A stretch of DNA of 64,000 bases, taken from Glandiceps talaboti (lineage: Eukaryota > Hemichordata > Enteropneusta > Spengelidae). A program made the translations under genes and the position numbers. The stretch spans positions 3,236,501-3,300,500 of the forward strand of contig NC_135561.1 of assembly GCF_964340395.1 (NCBI RefSeq), given 5' to 3'. The notes under the pieces are model-generated. The model was not told where the DNA came from. It worked only from the letters and a program-made list of their open reading frames with translations, and ran no database searches. Position 1 is the stretch's first letter; every line of letters starts with the position of its first letter. Of this stretch, positions 37,111-48,739 are shown in pieces.

Positions 37111-37815
37111 AATTCCTTACTAAAAATCCACTAGTTTAAAAAGTGTTCTATACTAATTCAAAACAAGTCTGATCAGTTTTGAGTGTTTCATTCATGTTTT
37201 AAACTTGTCAGAAGTCCTTAGTCAACTCATTTGAAACATGTTTTAAACCATATTAATTTTGACACTTAAAACATGCTTATACACGTTGGGGAAATATATT
37301 TGACATACAAATGTATATCAGAACTGACCATATTTGATTTGAATGCTTGTTCCCACTGAAACATATTTAAAAATGTCAGTTTCACAAACTCACAAAGTTT
37401 GTTCACGTACATGTTTTAAGGGATACACATATATGTATGTATGTACATACTACACACACGGGCACATACTTTTGCAACCAGTAAATCATGCAGAAGAAGA
37501 ATTAAATGAAAACAAGAAGCAACTTTATTGCTTTTTTCCAAAATAACTAAAAGGCTTGAGACATGTCTGTAGTGAAATGACAGTACCAACATACCTGAGT
37601 TTAACAATAGTACCTGTATTCATCCCGTGATTAGAAGACAAAAAATATATGTCCCTTAATGATGGGGTTCTTCAAATCAAATCTAAAGAATTACCTACAT
37701 CATACATGTGAAAGAGCTCTGGCAATTTGAGTTTGGCTTTCAACAGTTGCTGGAGTTTCAGAGTCTGACATTATTTCACTTTCAGTCATTATATAAGCTA
37801 AAGCCATTGTGTTCA

Positions 37816-37905
37816 TCATTGGCATCATCACTTCGGCAGTTTACATCATCACATTGGCAGTTTACATCATCACTTCGGTAGTTTACATCATCAGTTTGGC
37901 AGAAT
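37816..37905. repeat. 21-bp repeat, 4 copies
   Basis: Four units of the form acatcatcacttcggcagttt lie in tandem with small changes. They adjoin the possible last exon of the minus-strand candidate gene at 37956-39748. Confidence 0.8.
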
Positions 37906-37955
37906 CAGGATCAGGATCAGAATCAGATCAATCAATATCCATTGGTTCCTGAAAG

Positions 37956-39748
37956 TCACTGCAAAGAAAGAAACAAGAGCAATCAATTAACAAAAGAAAT
38001 ATTTGTTATGAATGTGAAGGGAGAGGTACACAGTTCATTTTATCTTTTGTTTCTAATAAACAGTTACATGCTACAAACAAAGAATCTATAGAAATGAAAA
38101 CTGTCCTGTGTCTTTTTACTATTTGCTCCTCTCGGGGGAATTATATTGCTCTGTTTTGTTTTTATACACTAACAGATTAAAAAAGTTACTAGTACCTTTG
38201 AAAGTAGGCCTGTTCCTTCATCCTTTTTAAAGTTGCCATACAACTTTGCTAGGCGTTTGGCTTGCTTCTCTTCAGCAATTTCTCTATTTTTGTCAGTCTT
38301 TGCTTTATTGCTTTGCTGTGCTGCATGTGTTCCATTTTTTGTCCTGCTGGAGTTTGCTTTCTTTGTCCACTTTCTGTTTTTTGTACTTTTATGTTGACAC
38401 TGCTTTTTCTAAAGTCATCTTGAGTTTCTACTCTAAGATGCAACAAATAAAAACATGCATGTAAGTAACACTAATTTTGGCAAAACAAAAATTATCAACT
38501 GGTAAATAGAATCTACAAAATGTATATTCTTGTAGTGTGTTAACAGTGGTACACCCTAGGTAATACATTTTATCAGACTTCCCAAAAGTACATCAGAGCA
38601 GCCATAATTAAGGAACAACATTTTTATAAAAACTTTATACAAAAATAATGAACTCGCAGTCTTCCCACATTGTCACACTTAACATTTCTACTTAGAATAA
38701 GACAAGGATAATTAATATTGCTTGTCTGATGGCCACAATGCCTCAACAAGAGTTCCATATTCTTACTCTCTCCTTACAACTAAATATGTGTTGTGTTCTA
38801 TAATTTGCACTATAACGTAATGAATACACAAATACATCAATATGAAGCATTTTAAACATGACAACCTTTGATTAAAATGAAAGTTCATACCCTTATTAAA
38901 TAAATACATACGTATGTATACACACACACACACATACGGACAGACCTCAATGACATACATCAAGTTGGTGAAAAGTGTTCTGCATGTACATGACAGAGCA
39001 CTGTGTAAATGTGGCAGTGATCATGGGGTGTACTAGTACTACTACTAAATGATTTGTGACACACTGGTTTCTACAAAACACTCCAACATTGTTCCATTCC
39101 ATATCTTAATTGAATAAATTAATTTGTCACTTTTTCTAACAAGACTCAGTACGGTACATAGGAACTCTTTCGACGAGAAACTAATAATTTTTACACGATA
39201 AATCGTGGGGGGGGGGGGGTTGTAATCTGATTCCAATTTACACACGGCACCAGGCAAGCAGTGCATTCTTCCCTACTTTCAATCGACAAAGTGGACACTC
39301 CAACTTGAATATTACATGTATATCAGATGTACTTTAAAAACAACTTTCGGAAGTTTCAAACAGTTGTAGAAGTCTATGTATGCAACCGAGGTCTAGGTCT
39401 ATGTCTGAAAAGCCTCCGATCGTACGGCCACGAGTACTAATACTATACTATTACTAAGTAAATAAGATATAACGTCTACACATAGACGACCAGGATTCTA
39501 TCGTTTAAAAAAACACCAGAGCCTATAATATGCTATGAAAGCGTCAGTTAAATTAACATACCTTCATCACCAAAATGAGTAGGTCTTGATGTATACCTCT
39601 TCTCATGATCAGTTGTCGAAAACGATTTTCTTTGCCTTTGTGAATCACGGCCGCCATCTTCCGTTTCATTCCAACATTTTCTGATTTGAAGTGCTGGTGA
39701 GATTGCGCCCGTTGATTTGATTGGCTGATACGTCATAGCCTCGTTCAC
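37956..39748 (-). CDS. Candidate short gene, frame unresolved
   Basis: A first exon ends at 39562 with a GTATGT donor. Model A starts at ATGGCGGCC (39657; MAAVIHKGKENRFRQL), enters exon 38408-38196 in phase, ends in AKLYGNFKKDEGTGLLSK and meets TGA at the start of the next exon (37958); 103 residues, nuclear-like and very basic. Model B starts at 39748 (MNEAMTYQPIK), joins exon 38430-38249 and stops at TAG; 122 residues ending IEKLLKRSKPNA. In model B's frame, sequence past the TAG runs to SDFQEPMDID and a second stop, which looks protein-like. The gene may therefore be decayed, or spliced differently from what I can see. I do not recognise the protein. Acceptors are weak in both models. Confidence 0.4.
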
Positions 39749-40055
39749 AATAATTTCAAAACTGCAATGCGTTGTAAACTTTACAACAGTCGTTGATTCA
39801 ATTTTGAAAATATATATTTTTGTTTATTATTTTGTTTCTTTCATATTATCCATGTTTGCGCTGTTATTAGCCATAAACAAAATGTTTGTTCCTCGCAGTT
39901 TTTCCACAAGCTTTGAAAGAGCCTGTGACGCTATATTGTGGATGTAACCTAAGCCAGTGATCTCAGGGCTAGGAGTTTGTTTACACCGTACGTTCACGTT
40001 ACGTATCGACTCAAAACAGAGCAGTATACTTGTAATCTCCAAAAGTTGAAGCAAA
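39749..40055. promoter_or_regulatory. Possible second divergent promoter
   Basis: About 300 bp lie between the candidate minus-strand start at 39748 and plus-strand ATGs at 40056 and 40073. CpG content is locally higher than in the flanks. The evidence is compositional only. Confidence 0.3.
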
Positions 40056-40435
40056 ATGGCAATCTATGAGAGATGGAAGCGAAAAGTGGCCATTCCAGTT
40101 CTGAGGACAACTTTGCGATCATTGGCCTACACACGATGAACTCCCATCACTTCCGGGTGATGTCCCTCGACATCAACAACACACGAACACGTACACAGAC
40201 AATACCGATACCGTTTCAAGCGAGTTTGGTAGACTAATGAGATGATCGACAGGAAGGAGATGGCGAGCGTCATATTTATTTATTCATGTTATAACATAAC
40301 GGAGGAAAATGAAGACAACTGTGAGTTATTTGACAATGAAGAGGGGAATCAAAATCCCTTGTTGACATCCGAATGTCGAGATTTATCAGATGGCGTTGAT
40401 GATGGGTATGACAACCCTGAATATGACCGACTATA
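40056..40435 (+). pseudogene. Protein-like segment broken over three frames
   Basis: Three stretches with natural-looking composition follow each other in different frames. The first starts at 40073 (MEAKSGHSSSEDNFAIIGLH). The second begins near 40132 (THDELPSLPGDVPRHQQHT) and runs to SSEFGRLMR. The third spans 40242-40435 and ends GVDDGYDNPEYDRL then stop; its tail holds an NPxY-type motif. A single shifted ancestral reading frame is one reading; chance, or 5' exon sequence, are others. A GTGAGT donor at 40320 in phase 1 could in principle join the mucin gene at 43000, giving an odd N terminus. No family recognised. Confidence 0.25.
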
Positions 40436-41209
40436 GTGAAAATGAAAACTCAGATATTGGCGAGGCCGATCATATGCGGCCCAAAATGAACCTCTCTTTT
40501 CAATGCCTATACGCTACACGACCGGCCCAAGTCAAGAAATGCAGGGGACATTTCCTGTAGTAGCCTTGAAAATGGGCCGTGTTTCTGCATATGTAACCAC
40601 TAATTGCTAGTCCCAAGTTGAAGTATAGCATGGAAGTAGAACTACTTCCATGAGTATAGTAAACAAATTTCACACTAATATACGTGCATGGCTATCACAA
40701 ACCCAGAATACTAAATCTGGCAAATGATTTTAAAATGGATGTTTGTTATGTAGGTGACATATTACAAATAATTTGAGAAAACAGTTACATTAAATCTCTG
40801 TAAGTTGTGAGTGTGAACAATGCAAATAATAAATGTATACAACAATACATGTACATTTTATATTAGAGGTATTCTGTAAGGATTGATTTTGTTGTTCATG
40901 CAGCTGGTTTACATTTTAACAAGAACAGATTCCAGTGTTTATACTTAACAATGAAACTACTTAATAAATATATTTTAACATGTAAATGTACTGTAGTTAT
41001 TGGACATTTGATGGTGTTGCAGGCATTCTTATAAATATTACCTACATTCACCTGCATACATTTGATGTATGTTTTAGTGAATAAGTATTTAGGCAAGTAT
41101 AATTCCAAGCAATATTTATTATGACACAGAAGCATATTAACAGAAAACCCTTGGATTGGTATGTCCTTCCACATTGCCACTGTCCAGGTAACTTTAAAAT
41201 ATTCTGGAA

Positions 41210-41673
41210 ACTACAACAAGAGCTGCTAAAAGTCTGCTGCTAGTCGTTTTGCCCATGACAGAGCAAAGTGTAAACACTCCTGACAGACATTATTTAGAAA
41301 TTAACTCCTGTGGCTGAAGACAGCTGCCAGTAAACTGCAAGTAGCTGTTGGTGAGCTGAAGACAGCTGTCAGTGAGATGCAGACAGCTGTCAGTAAGCTT
41401 AAGAATTTTTTTCCTAACAGACATAAACCCTAGAAGTCTGTTGCAGACATTCAGCAGCTCAACACATTTTTGAATGTCTGCAATAGAACTGTTGGTAGTG
41501 TGCCACAGAGCTGAAAAGCCCTGAAAAAGCTCTTTGACAGCTTGGTACTGAGCTTTCAGTTTGGTAAGGGAAATCTTGCCCAAGGATTTTAGCCACTCAG
41601 AAACAAACAGCAGTGATAGGGCTTGAACCTGCAACCTGAAGATTCCAAGCTTGTCACTCTAACCATTCGCCCA
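41210..41673 (-). mobile_element. tRNA-derived SINE head with CAG-rich body
   Basis: On the minus strand, TGGTTAGAGTG (41665-41655) resembles a tRNA A box and GGTTCAAGCCC (41629-41619) a B box, at tRNA-like spacing. Downstream are repeated acagctgtc and gcagttta motifs. The minus-strand open frame at 41290-41634 is this element, not a gene. It has the same orientation as the tail at 36.7 kb. Confidence 0.65.
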
Positions 41674-41974
41674 TCATAACTCCACAACTCCACTCAAAAA
41701 GATGATGTCCATTGGAAAGCAGCTCTGTTTTTATAACAGATGTACAGTTTGTAGTCTCTTTAATATTAACATGTGATAGACACCATTAGTTAATGTCAAA
41801 CTACATGTACTTTAATTTTTACCTTTTAAGTGTTTAACTTTTAACTACCTAGTGACCTAGGCAATTATCAAACAAACATTGGACAAGTATTAAACAAATC
41901 ATATCAACTTTACTACATTTTCTTGCCATGTGATAAAATGTAACAATATTAGTAAACAAATTTGTTGTGAGCCA

Positions 41975-42920
41975 AACCAACCAAACAATAAAATGTAGCA
42001 ATGGTTGCAAGATTGTCTGAGCCAGAGAAAGCCAGCAATAAAATGTAGCAATAGTTGTAAGATTGTCTGGGCCAGAGAAAGCTAGCAATAAAATGTAACA
42101 ATAGTTGTAAGATTGTCTGAGCCAGAGAAAGCCAAAACAATAAAATGTAGCAATAGTTGTAAGATTGTCTGAGCCAAAGAAAGCCAGCAATAAAATGTAG
42201 CAATGGTTGTAAGATTGTCTGAGCCAGAGAAAGCCAGCAATAAAATGTATAGTTGTAAGATTGTCTGAGCCAGAAAAAGCCTGCAATAAAATGTAGCAAT
42301 AGTTGTAAGATTGTCTGAGCCAGAGAAAGCCAGCAATAAAATGTAGCAATGGTTGTAAGATTGTCTGAGCCAGAGAAAGCCAAAACAATAAAATGTAACA
42401 ATAGTTGTAAGATTGTCTGAGCCAGAGAAAGCCTGCAATAAAATGTAACAATAGTTGTAAGATTGTCTGAGCCAGAGAAAGCCTGCAATAAAATGTAACA
42501 ATAGTTGTAAGATTGTCTGAGCCAGAGAAAGCCTGCAATAAAATGTAGCAATAGTTGTAAGATTGTCTGAGCCAGAGAAAGCGTGCAATAAAATGTAACA
42601 ATAGTTGTAAGATTGTCTGAGCCAGAGAAAGCGTGCAATAAAATGTAACAATAGTTGTAAGATTGTCTGAGCCAGAGAAAGCGTGAAATAAAATGTAACA
42701 ATGGTTGCAAGATTGTCTGAGCCAGAGAAAGCGTGCAATCAAATGTAGCAATAGTTGTTAGATTGTCTGAGCCAGAGAAAGCCAGCAATAAAATGTAACA
42801 ATAGTTGTAAGATTGTCCGAGCCAGAGAAAGCCTGCAATAAAATGTAACAATAGTTGTAAGATTGTCTGAGCCAGAGAAAGCCAGCAATAAAATGTAGCA
42901 ATAGTTGTAAGATTGTCTGA
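41975..42920. repeat. 50-bp minisatellite, about 19 copies
   Basis: The unit reads ttgtaagattgtctgagcca, gagaaagcctgcaataaaat, gtaacaatag. A few units are 1-3 bp longer or shorter. Because 50 is not a multiple of three and the unit has no stop in the minus-strand frames, it creates long overlapping open frames (up to 330 codons) that are not genes. It ends about 80 bp before the acceptor of the mucin-like gene. Confidence 0.95.
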
Positions 42921-42999
42921 GTAAGATGACATTCTGTTCATGTTAACTGGCGTATAGTGTACACATGATATCTTTTCTCCCTTCTTTATTTGTATACAG

Positions 43000-45900
43000 T
43001 CTTCACCCTTCTATTACTGGTCATATCCTCAGTCCAGAGTCAAAGCAGTACATCTCCTTTATCAACTTTATTTACAAGAACTACTACATATACTACCATA
43101 CTAACAGAGACTGACACTGATGCAACAACTCTGACAGTCACACAACTCTCAACAACTACAGATGTAGAGCCCACTTCAACTAGTAGTCAACCAAGCACAG
43201 ATACAGCATCAACATCTCAGGCATCTACAGACCCAATAAGTACCGATACTACTGACCAATCAACAACCAGTAAGACAAGCGATGGCCAATCATCACCAAG
43301 CAGTATTGGGACCACTACCACAACTGTGGTAACATCAGACTTGTCATCAATAATAACAACTCCAGAGGATTTGACAACTTCTTTGACAAGTTCAGTAGCT
43401 TCAACAAGCAGTACTACAGAACCACTGACAACAGATAAAACCACAGTACCACCAACAACTACTAATGAATTACCATCAACTTCTGATGCAACCACATCAG
43501 TGACATCAATATCACCAACAATAGCAACTACAGATTCTACCACTACTACACCATCTATATCACCAACAGCCAGTACTACACTAGATCAACCATCAACAAC
43601 TACAGTGGAAGCTGACACAACTACCTTACCTATTACAACAACAGTTGATACAACCAGTGTTACTACAGCACCATCATCAACCACAGTCAAGACTACAGAA
43701 ACAATGTCACCAACCATAGTATCTACTTTACCAACATCAGATCCAGCAACAAGCACAGCTAAAACTACAGGACATCAAACAACTATTCATATATCTACAG
43801 AAAAATCAACAACTCCAGAACAGTCGACATCTTCTGTTACAACTACAGAACTGACAACTTCTGTTACAACTACAGAACCAACAACTTCTGTTACAACTAC
43901 AGAACCAACAACTTCTGTTACAACTACCGAACCAACAACTTCTGTTACAACTACCGAACCAACAACTTCTGTTACAACTACCGAACCAACAACTTCTGTT
44001 ACAACTACCGAACCAACAACTTCTGTTACAACTACCGAACCAACAACTTCTGTTACAACTACCGAACCAACAACTTCTGTTACAACTACCGAACCAACAA
44101 CTTCTGTTACAACTACAGAACCAGCAACTTCTGTTACAACTACAGAACCAACAACTTCTGTTACAACTACAGAACCAACAACTTCTGTTACAACTACAGA
44201 ACCAGCAACTTCTGTTACAACTACAGAACCAACAACTTCTGTTACAACTACAGAACCAACAACTTCTGTTACAACTACAGAACCAACAACTTCTGTTACA
44301 ACTACAGAACCAACAACTTCTGTTACAACTACAGAACCAACAACTTATGTTACAACTAAAAGACACCCTTCAACAAGTGACATTACAACTACTCAACCAT
44401 CAACTAGTACAGACCCCGTTGAAGAAACAGAAGCACCTGCTGCAGGTTTAAGTACTGGTGCAATAGTTGGTATTACTGTGGTTAGTGTCTTGGTTGTGCT
44501 AGTCATTGGTAAGTATATATACACAGTAAAATAATGTGCCACTTTTCAATGTACATTTATGTTTATGGCATTATTATCAATAATCTCTAGTCTCTATCAC
44601 ATCTGTCAGGACATTTATTTTCAGTGCTCCCTCTAAGTTTTTAGAGACTGAGCAACTTAAGGGGAAGGACAAAATGGAAAGAGTGACATGGCGGCCATGC
44701 TTGCAGGCAGAGCCATGGGGGGGGGGGTAGTTTTCGTACCCTGGTGTACACACAGAGGTAAAAGACAAATAGCTTTATGCATGTTTGGTGTTTCTCTTTT
44801 AATACACCATATTCTGGTTATCAAGTTCCAGCCATTTCGTATGGAAGGATCTCAAGATGGCACCCTAGTTTTTGGAAAGCGAAGACTAAAATTTGGTCAA
44901 GCCCACTGAAAATATGACAATGCATGAAACCTTGCCCTGTGTACAAGCTGAACTCTGTGTTCTTGAAATAACATTAAAGTCATTTGAGCATGTTTTGATT
45001 ACTGGTAGTTGCCAATAAAACAGTCCAGCAAGAACATTACAGAAAATGAATGGTAACTTTGGGTCTGCTGTCTGTACACTGCACTGAGTATTCAACTGTT
45101 CTAACCCTCACTTCTGGCTCAAAAACAACTTGCGAACAGCGCCCCTAGTGGCCAAACCATGAAATCTTTCATCTCGCTGATAACTGGAATATGGCCTACT
45201 ATTTTTAACTTTTTAATGATATAAAATAACTCATGTTAATCAATTTTTGTTTTACAGTTTTATTGATAATATTTATATGTGTAAGCCGGGGCTGTCTATC
45301 ATGTGACTGTCCATCATGTAGCTGTCCATCATGTAGCTGTCCATCATGGGGCGCTCCATCATCGTATGATTTTAGTAGATCGGATCCGTGGGATGACACA
45401 CTAGCACCAAAGTATATCAATGGTCGTATAGAATTACCTAAGGTTAGTATGACTTTCATACATTGACTCCATGGAATGATGCACTTGTACCAAAGTATAT
45501 TAATGGCCGCATAGAATTACCTAAGGTTAGTATGACTTTCATACATTCACTCCATGGAATGATGCACTTGTACCAAAGTATATCAATGGCCATATATATT
45601 ACCTAAGGTTAGTATGACTTTCATACATTCACTCCATGGAATGATGCACTTGTACCAAAGTATATCAATGGCCGCATAGAATTACCTAAGGTTAGTATGA
45701 CTTTTATACATTGACTCCATGGAATGATGCACTTGTACCAAAGTATATTAATGGCCGCATAGAATTACCTAAGGTTAGTATGACTTTCATACATTCACTC
45801 CATGGAATGATGCACTTGTACCAAAGTATATCAATGGCCGTATATATTACCTAAGGTTAGTATGACTTTCATACATTGACTCCATGGAATGATGCACTTG

Positions 45901-46741
45901 TACCAAAGTATATCAATGGCCGCATAGAATTACCTAAGGTTAGTAATAGTATGACTTTCATACATTGACTCCATGGAATGATGCACTTGTACCAAAGTAT
46001 ATCAATGGTCGTATAGAATTACCTAAGGTTAGTATGACTTTTATACATTGACTCCATGGAATGATGCACTTGTACCAAAGTATATTAATGGTCGTATAGA
46101 ATTACCTAAGGTTAGTATTTCATACATTGACTCCATGGAATGATGCACTTGTACCAAAGTATATCAGTGGTTGCATAGAGTAAGGTTATAATTTCACAAA
46201 GTGACTTTTCACTTATTTAGATCTAAGTGCAGGAAAGTTTAATTTTGTTGATATTGTGAATTGATTGTGTGTATTATGGCAGCTTTGCCCATACACATTT
46301 GAATCTGTAATTTAATCAGGGTTCTATCCTTATATGTGTTTGTACTCCCCAGCATTTGTGTGTTGTTTATACATGACTATCCAAATGGCAGCCATTTTGT
46401 TGCAAAAATCCCCTGATAATATGTTATTGTAATACATGGAGACTTAGTTCAAGTGTCTATACCCATGTTCCCATGTTATTTGGATTCATAGGTGGGGGAT
46501 GTGGGGACTGTATCGTCTGTGATGACTTGTTATTGCTTCTGCATGTTATCATTTAAATAACCAGTTATATCATTTTATTGGTGACCTCTGACCTATGACC
46601 CACGTTCTCTTTCTATTTTGTGTACAGGAATATGATCAAGAGATGACATCCTATGATAATGAAACATATAGAACTTTTGGTGTTGATGCACCAGTCTTTA
46701 TCAATTACTGGAATGATGACCTGTCTAATACACCCCTTTGA
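43000..46741 (+). CDS. Mucin-like single-pass membrane protein, 5' exon missing
   Basis: Exons: 43000-44508, 45258-45442, 46628-46741, joining in phase for 601 residues. There is no ATG at the 5' end; a pyrimidine tract and CAG at 42999 mark an acceptor, so a short upstream exon (phase 1) supplies the start. The first residues, TLLLLVISSVQSQS, look like the core and cleavage site of a signal peptide. About 450 residues of Ser/Thr-rich sequence follow, fit for dense O-glycosylation, including about 19 copies of SVTTTEPTT. A transmembrane helix spans the exon join (GAIVGITVVSVLVVLVI, then VLLIIFIC). Just inside the membrane comes CLSCDCPSCSCPSCSCPS, a possible palmitoylation site, then an acidic aromatic tail ending WNDDLSNTPL. 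It is a surface mucin-type protein; no named orthologue recognised. Confidence 0.82.
43831..44355 (+). repeat. 27-bp coding repeat (SVTTTEPTT), about 19 copies
   Basis: In-frame units of 27 bp encode SVTTTEPTT with rare T-to-A changes. A block of seven consecutive units from 43921 uses ACC before GAA, while units on both sides use ACA. This shows a recent local amplification of one variant. The minus-strand open frame rich in Cys and Trp is its shadow. Confidence 0.95.
45117..45205. repeat. Dispersed repeat, copy 1
   Basis: It shares cagcgc(c/t)cctagtggccaaac, atctttc and ctgataac with 51690-51765. It lies in the intron between mucin exons 2 and 3. Confidence 0.6.
45401..46185 (+). repeat. 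~83-bp tandem duplication of mucin exon 3 end plus donor
   Basis: The last 35 or so bases of exon 3 (caaagtatatcaatgg, then agaattacctaag) with the donor gttagtatg and about 40 bp of intron recur about nine times after the real exon end at 45442. Copies of caaagtatat lie at about 45491, 45574, 45656, 45739, 45822, 45904, 45990, 46073 and 46154. Most keep the AAG/GTTAGT donor; the last is damaged. Confidence 0.9.
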
Positions 46742-48735
46742 TGGGAATGGTAATGCCCATGTAAAGCAGTACATCCCTATGTATATAATGGTATATTCCA
46801 CTAGTGCAATAGTGTGCCTTTTGATATCCCTGGAAGGTGTGTCATGTTATGAAACAAAAAGTTGGATTCTAAAGTTAAAATATACCACCAACTCCAAAAA
46901 AATGTTTTTTGTATTATATATTCCTGTCGATGAAAAGAGGGAGGAGACTGTATTTTTGTAATGTAGGGATGAGATGAGATGAGATGACTGAGACAAACCA
47001 CAAGACATATAATATATAGCCAACTAAAGTGATAAACTTTTCTAGTAAAAGCTTGCATGTGACATTTTTATTTTATTTTACTCTATCATACTGCTTACAG
47101 TTTTGTCAGTTTCTTAATTAAAGCAAGACAACAAAGTAGTGAATATTATCTGTTTCTGAAAGCTAGATAAACCTAAACAAATAGTTTAGAAAAGACACCA
47201 AAGTTTCTTAAAACTCTAACTCACACCTTTATTCAAGTGGTTTATCTATATATATTAAGAAACACATCTATAGTGTCTGAAAGCTTAATACACCTTTATA
47301 CAAATTGTTTACCTGTATTAGAAACTGCATCTCTATACAACAGGCAAAAGAATACTTCATTCCAAGAGCCTTCTAACTTAATAACTGTCTGAAATGGATT
47401 ATATAGTTGAGTGAGTTTTTTAATTCTATGTAGATATACATGTATACATTACATGTAAGATTCTCAGTAGATGGTGGCTATGTAAAGGTCACAAGGTTTT
47501 ATTTTAGGTGTAAGTTAGATGTAATAATAGAGCGGTTTAGGTACACGTGAAAATGCGTAAACGTACAGGAGCATTATCGTCCAGGCGTACGTGTAAATAA
47601 CATGTACAAAATTGTGTTTTGTTACTCATTCAGAACACAAATGTGACAGACAGTGGAATGTGCACACATACTTTGGCATCTTCTGTCCAGAAGGCCACAC
47701 ACATGACTTTGTTTTCTGAACCTGTCAGTATTTGTTGGCATTTTTACCATTTTTTCTGCAACTACTGAAACGTAAAACTGAACAATTAGTTTACAGTTAT
47801 GTTTCCGAACTTTGATATAAAAATTATGACATTGAATAGAAGAAAAATGACAAAAACTTACAGTTACAGTTACTTGTACACCACCATTTTGACATGGTGT
47901 CGTCTGATACAGAACTCATGGGTTGCTTTGAATCAAGTGACAGTGACACTACGGGTATTGAATACATGCATCTAAACCTCTCTGTTATAAGTTCTATATA
48001 CAAGCAAACCTTGCCATTTCAGTCTCTGTTACTAGTATCGTATGTATGCAGACAACTCCAGATATAGTACACCAAATGGTACCAGTATATACATTTGGAC
48101 AACTCAAGATAATACAATACCTAACATGTAAGTTAAGGGGTCCAACCCTATTCCTTATCCTAAACCAGGCTACCCAGCTAGATATAGATGCATAACAGTT
48201 AAATCAGTGATCCACTAATCTGCAGGCCTACCAGTGATATGATTTCCCAAAATTTACAGATTTTGACTTTTTATCATAGGAAGGAATTGAACATTAAATG
48301 TGCATTTCTATGACAACTTATTAACATAAGAATAGAATAGTCGACTTTTAAGCCAGTGTTTTATTTTGAACTTTCATAACTTGACAACATAGGCATTCCA
48401 TTTTTATATACAAGAGTAATATTTCTTTGTATTCACAATTATATACAAGAGTGATATTTGTTTGTATTCACAATTGAATTAATCACATCATCCATGGTTC
48501 AAGATTTAAACTTCCACATTTGTCTTACAGCAAATGTGTGTGCGCTTCTTTTAAAGCAAAACCACTTATTTTTTCTTTCAAACTCGGATAATATTAACTC
48601 TCTTCCTGAAAAGATTGACAATTTTCAGTATATACAAACTAGTTTTCTCCCAAGAATTTTGACAGTAGTTATAACAGAAAAGCTTACCGATAATATAACA
48701 TAAGTGTGTCATTTCAAAGAAACCATAGGATGGAA
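46742..48735. other. 3' flank of the mucin-like gene
   Basis: It probably contains the 3' UTR; I saw no unambiguous polyadenylation signal. The remainder is AT-rich with no supported exon. Confidence 0.5.
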
Positions 48736-48739
48736 CCCA

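Noticed and set aside
41290-41634. Minus-strand 114-codon frame
   Set aside because: Lies inside the SINE-like element with tRNA-type A and B boxes.
41612-41673. Functional tRNA gene
   Set aside because: A and B box-like sequences are present, but I saw no complete cloverleaf or acceptor stem; a SINE head fits better.
41849-42941. Minus-strand open frames of 218-330 codons
   Set aside because: They are translations of the 50-bp minisatellite in all frames, with no splice or start support.
42990-43000. Non-ATG start for the mucin-like protein at 42990
   Set aside because: The first codon is TTG and lies inside a strong splice acceptor ending at 42999, so the exon is internal rather than initial.
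43806-44366. Minus-strand Cys/Trp/Asn-rich 186-codon frame
   Set aside because: Shadow of the mucin coding repeat on the opposite strand.
47630-47770. Minus-strand WD40-like reading (ILTGSENKVMCVAFW)
   Set aside because: The frame is closed by a stop just upstream and has no acceptor between; too short to support a domain.
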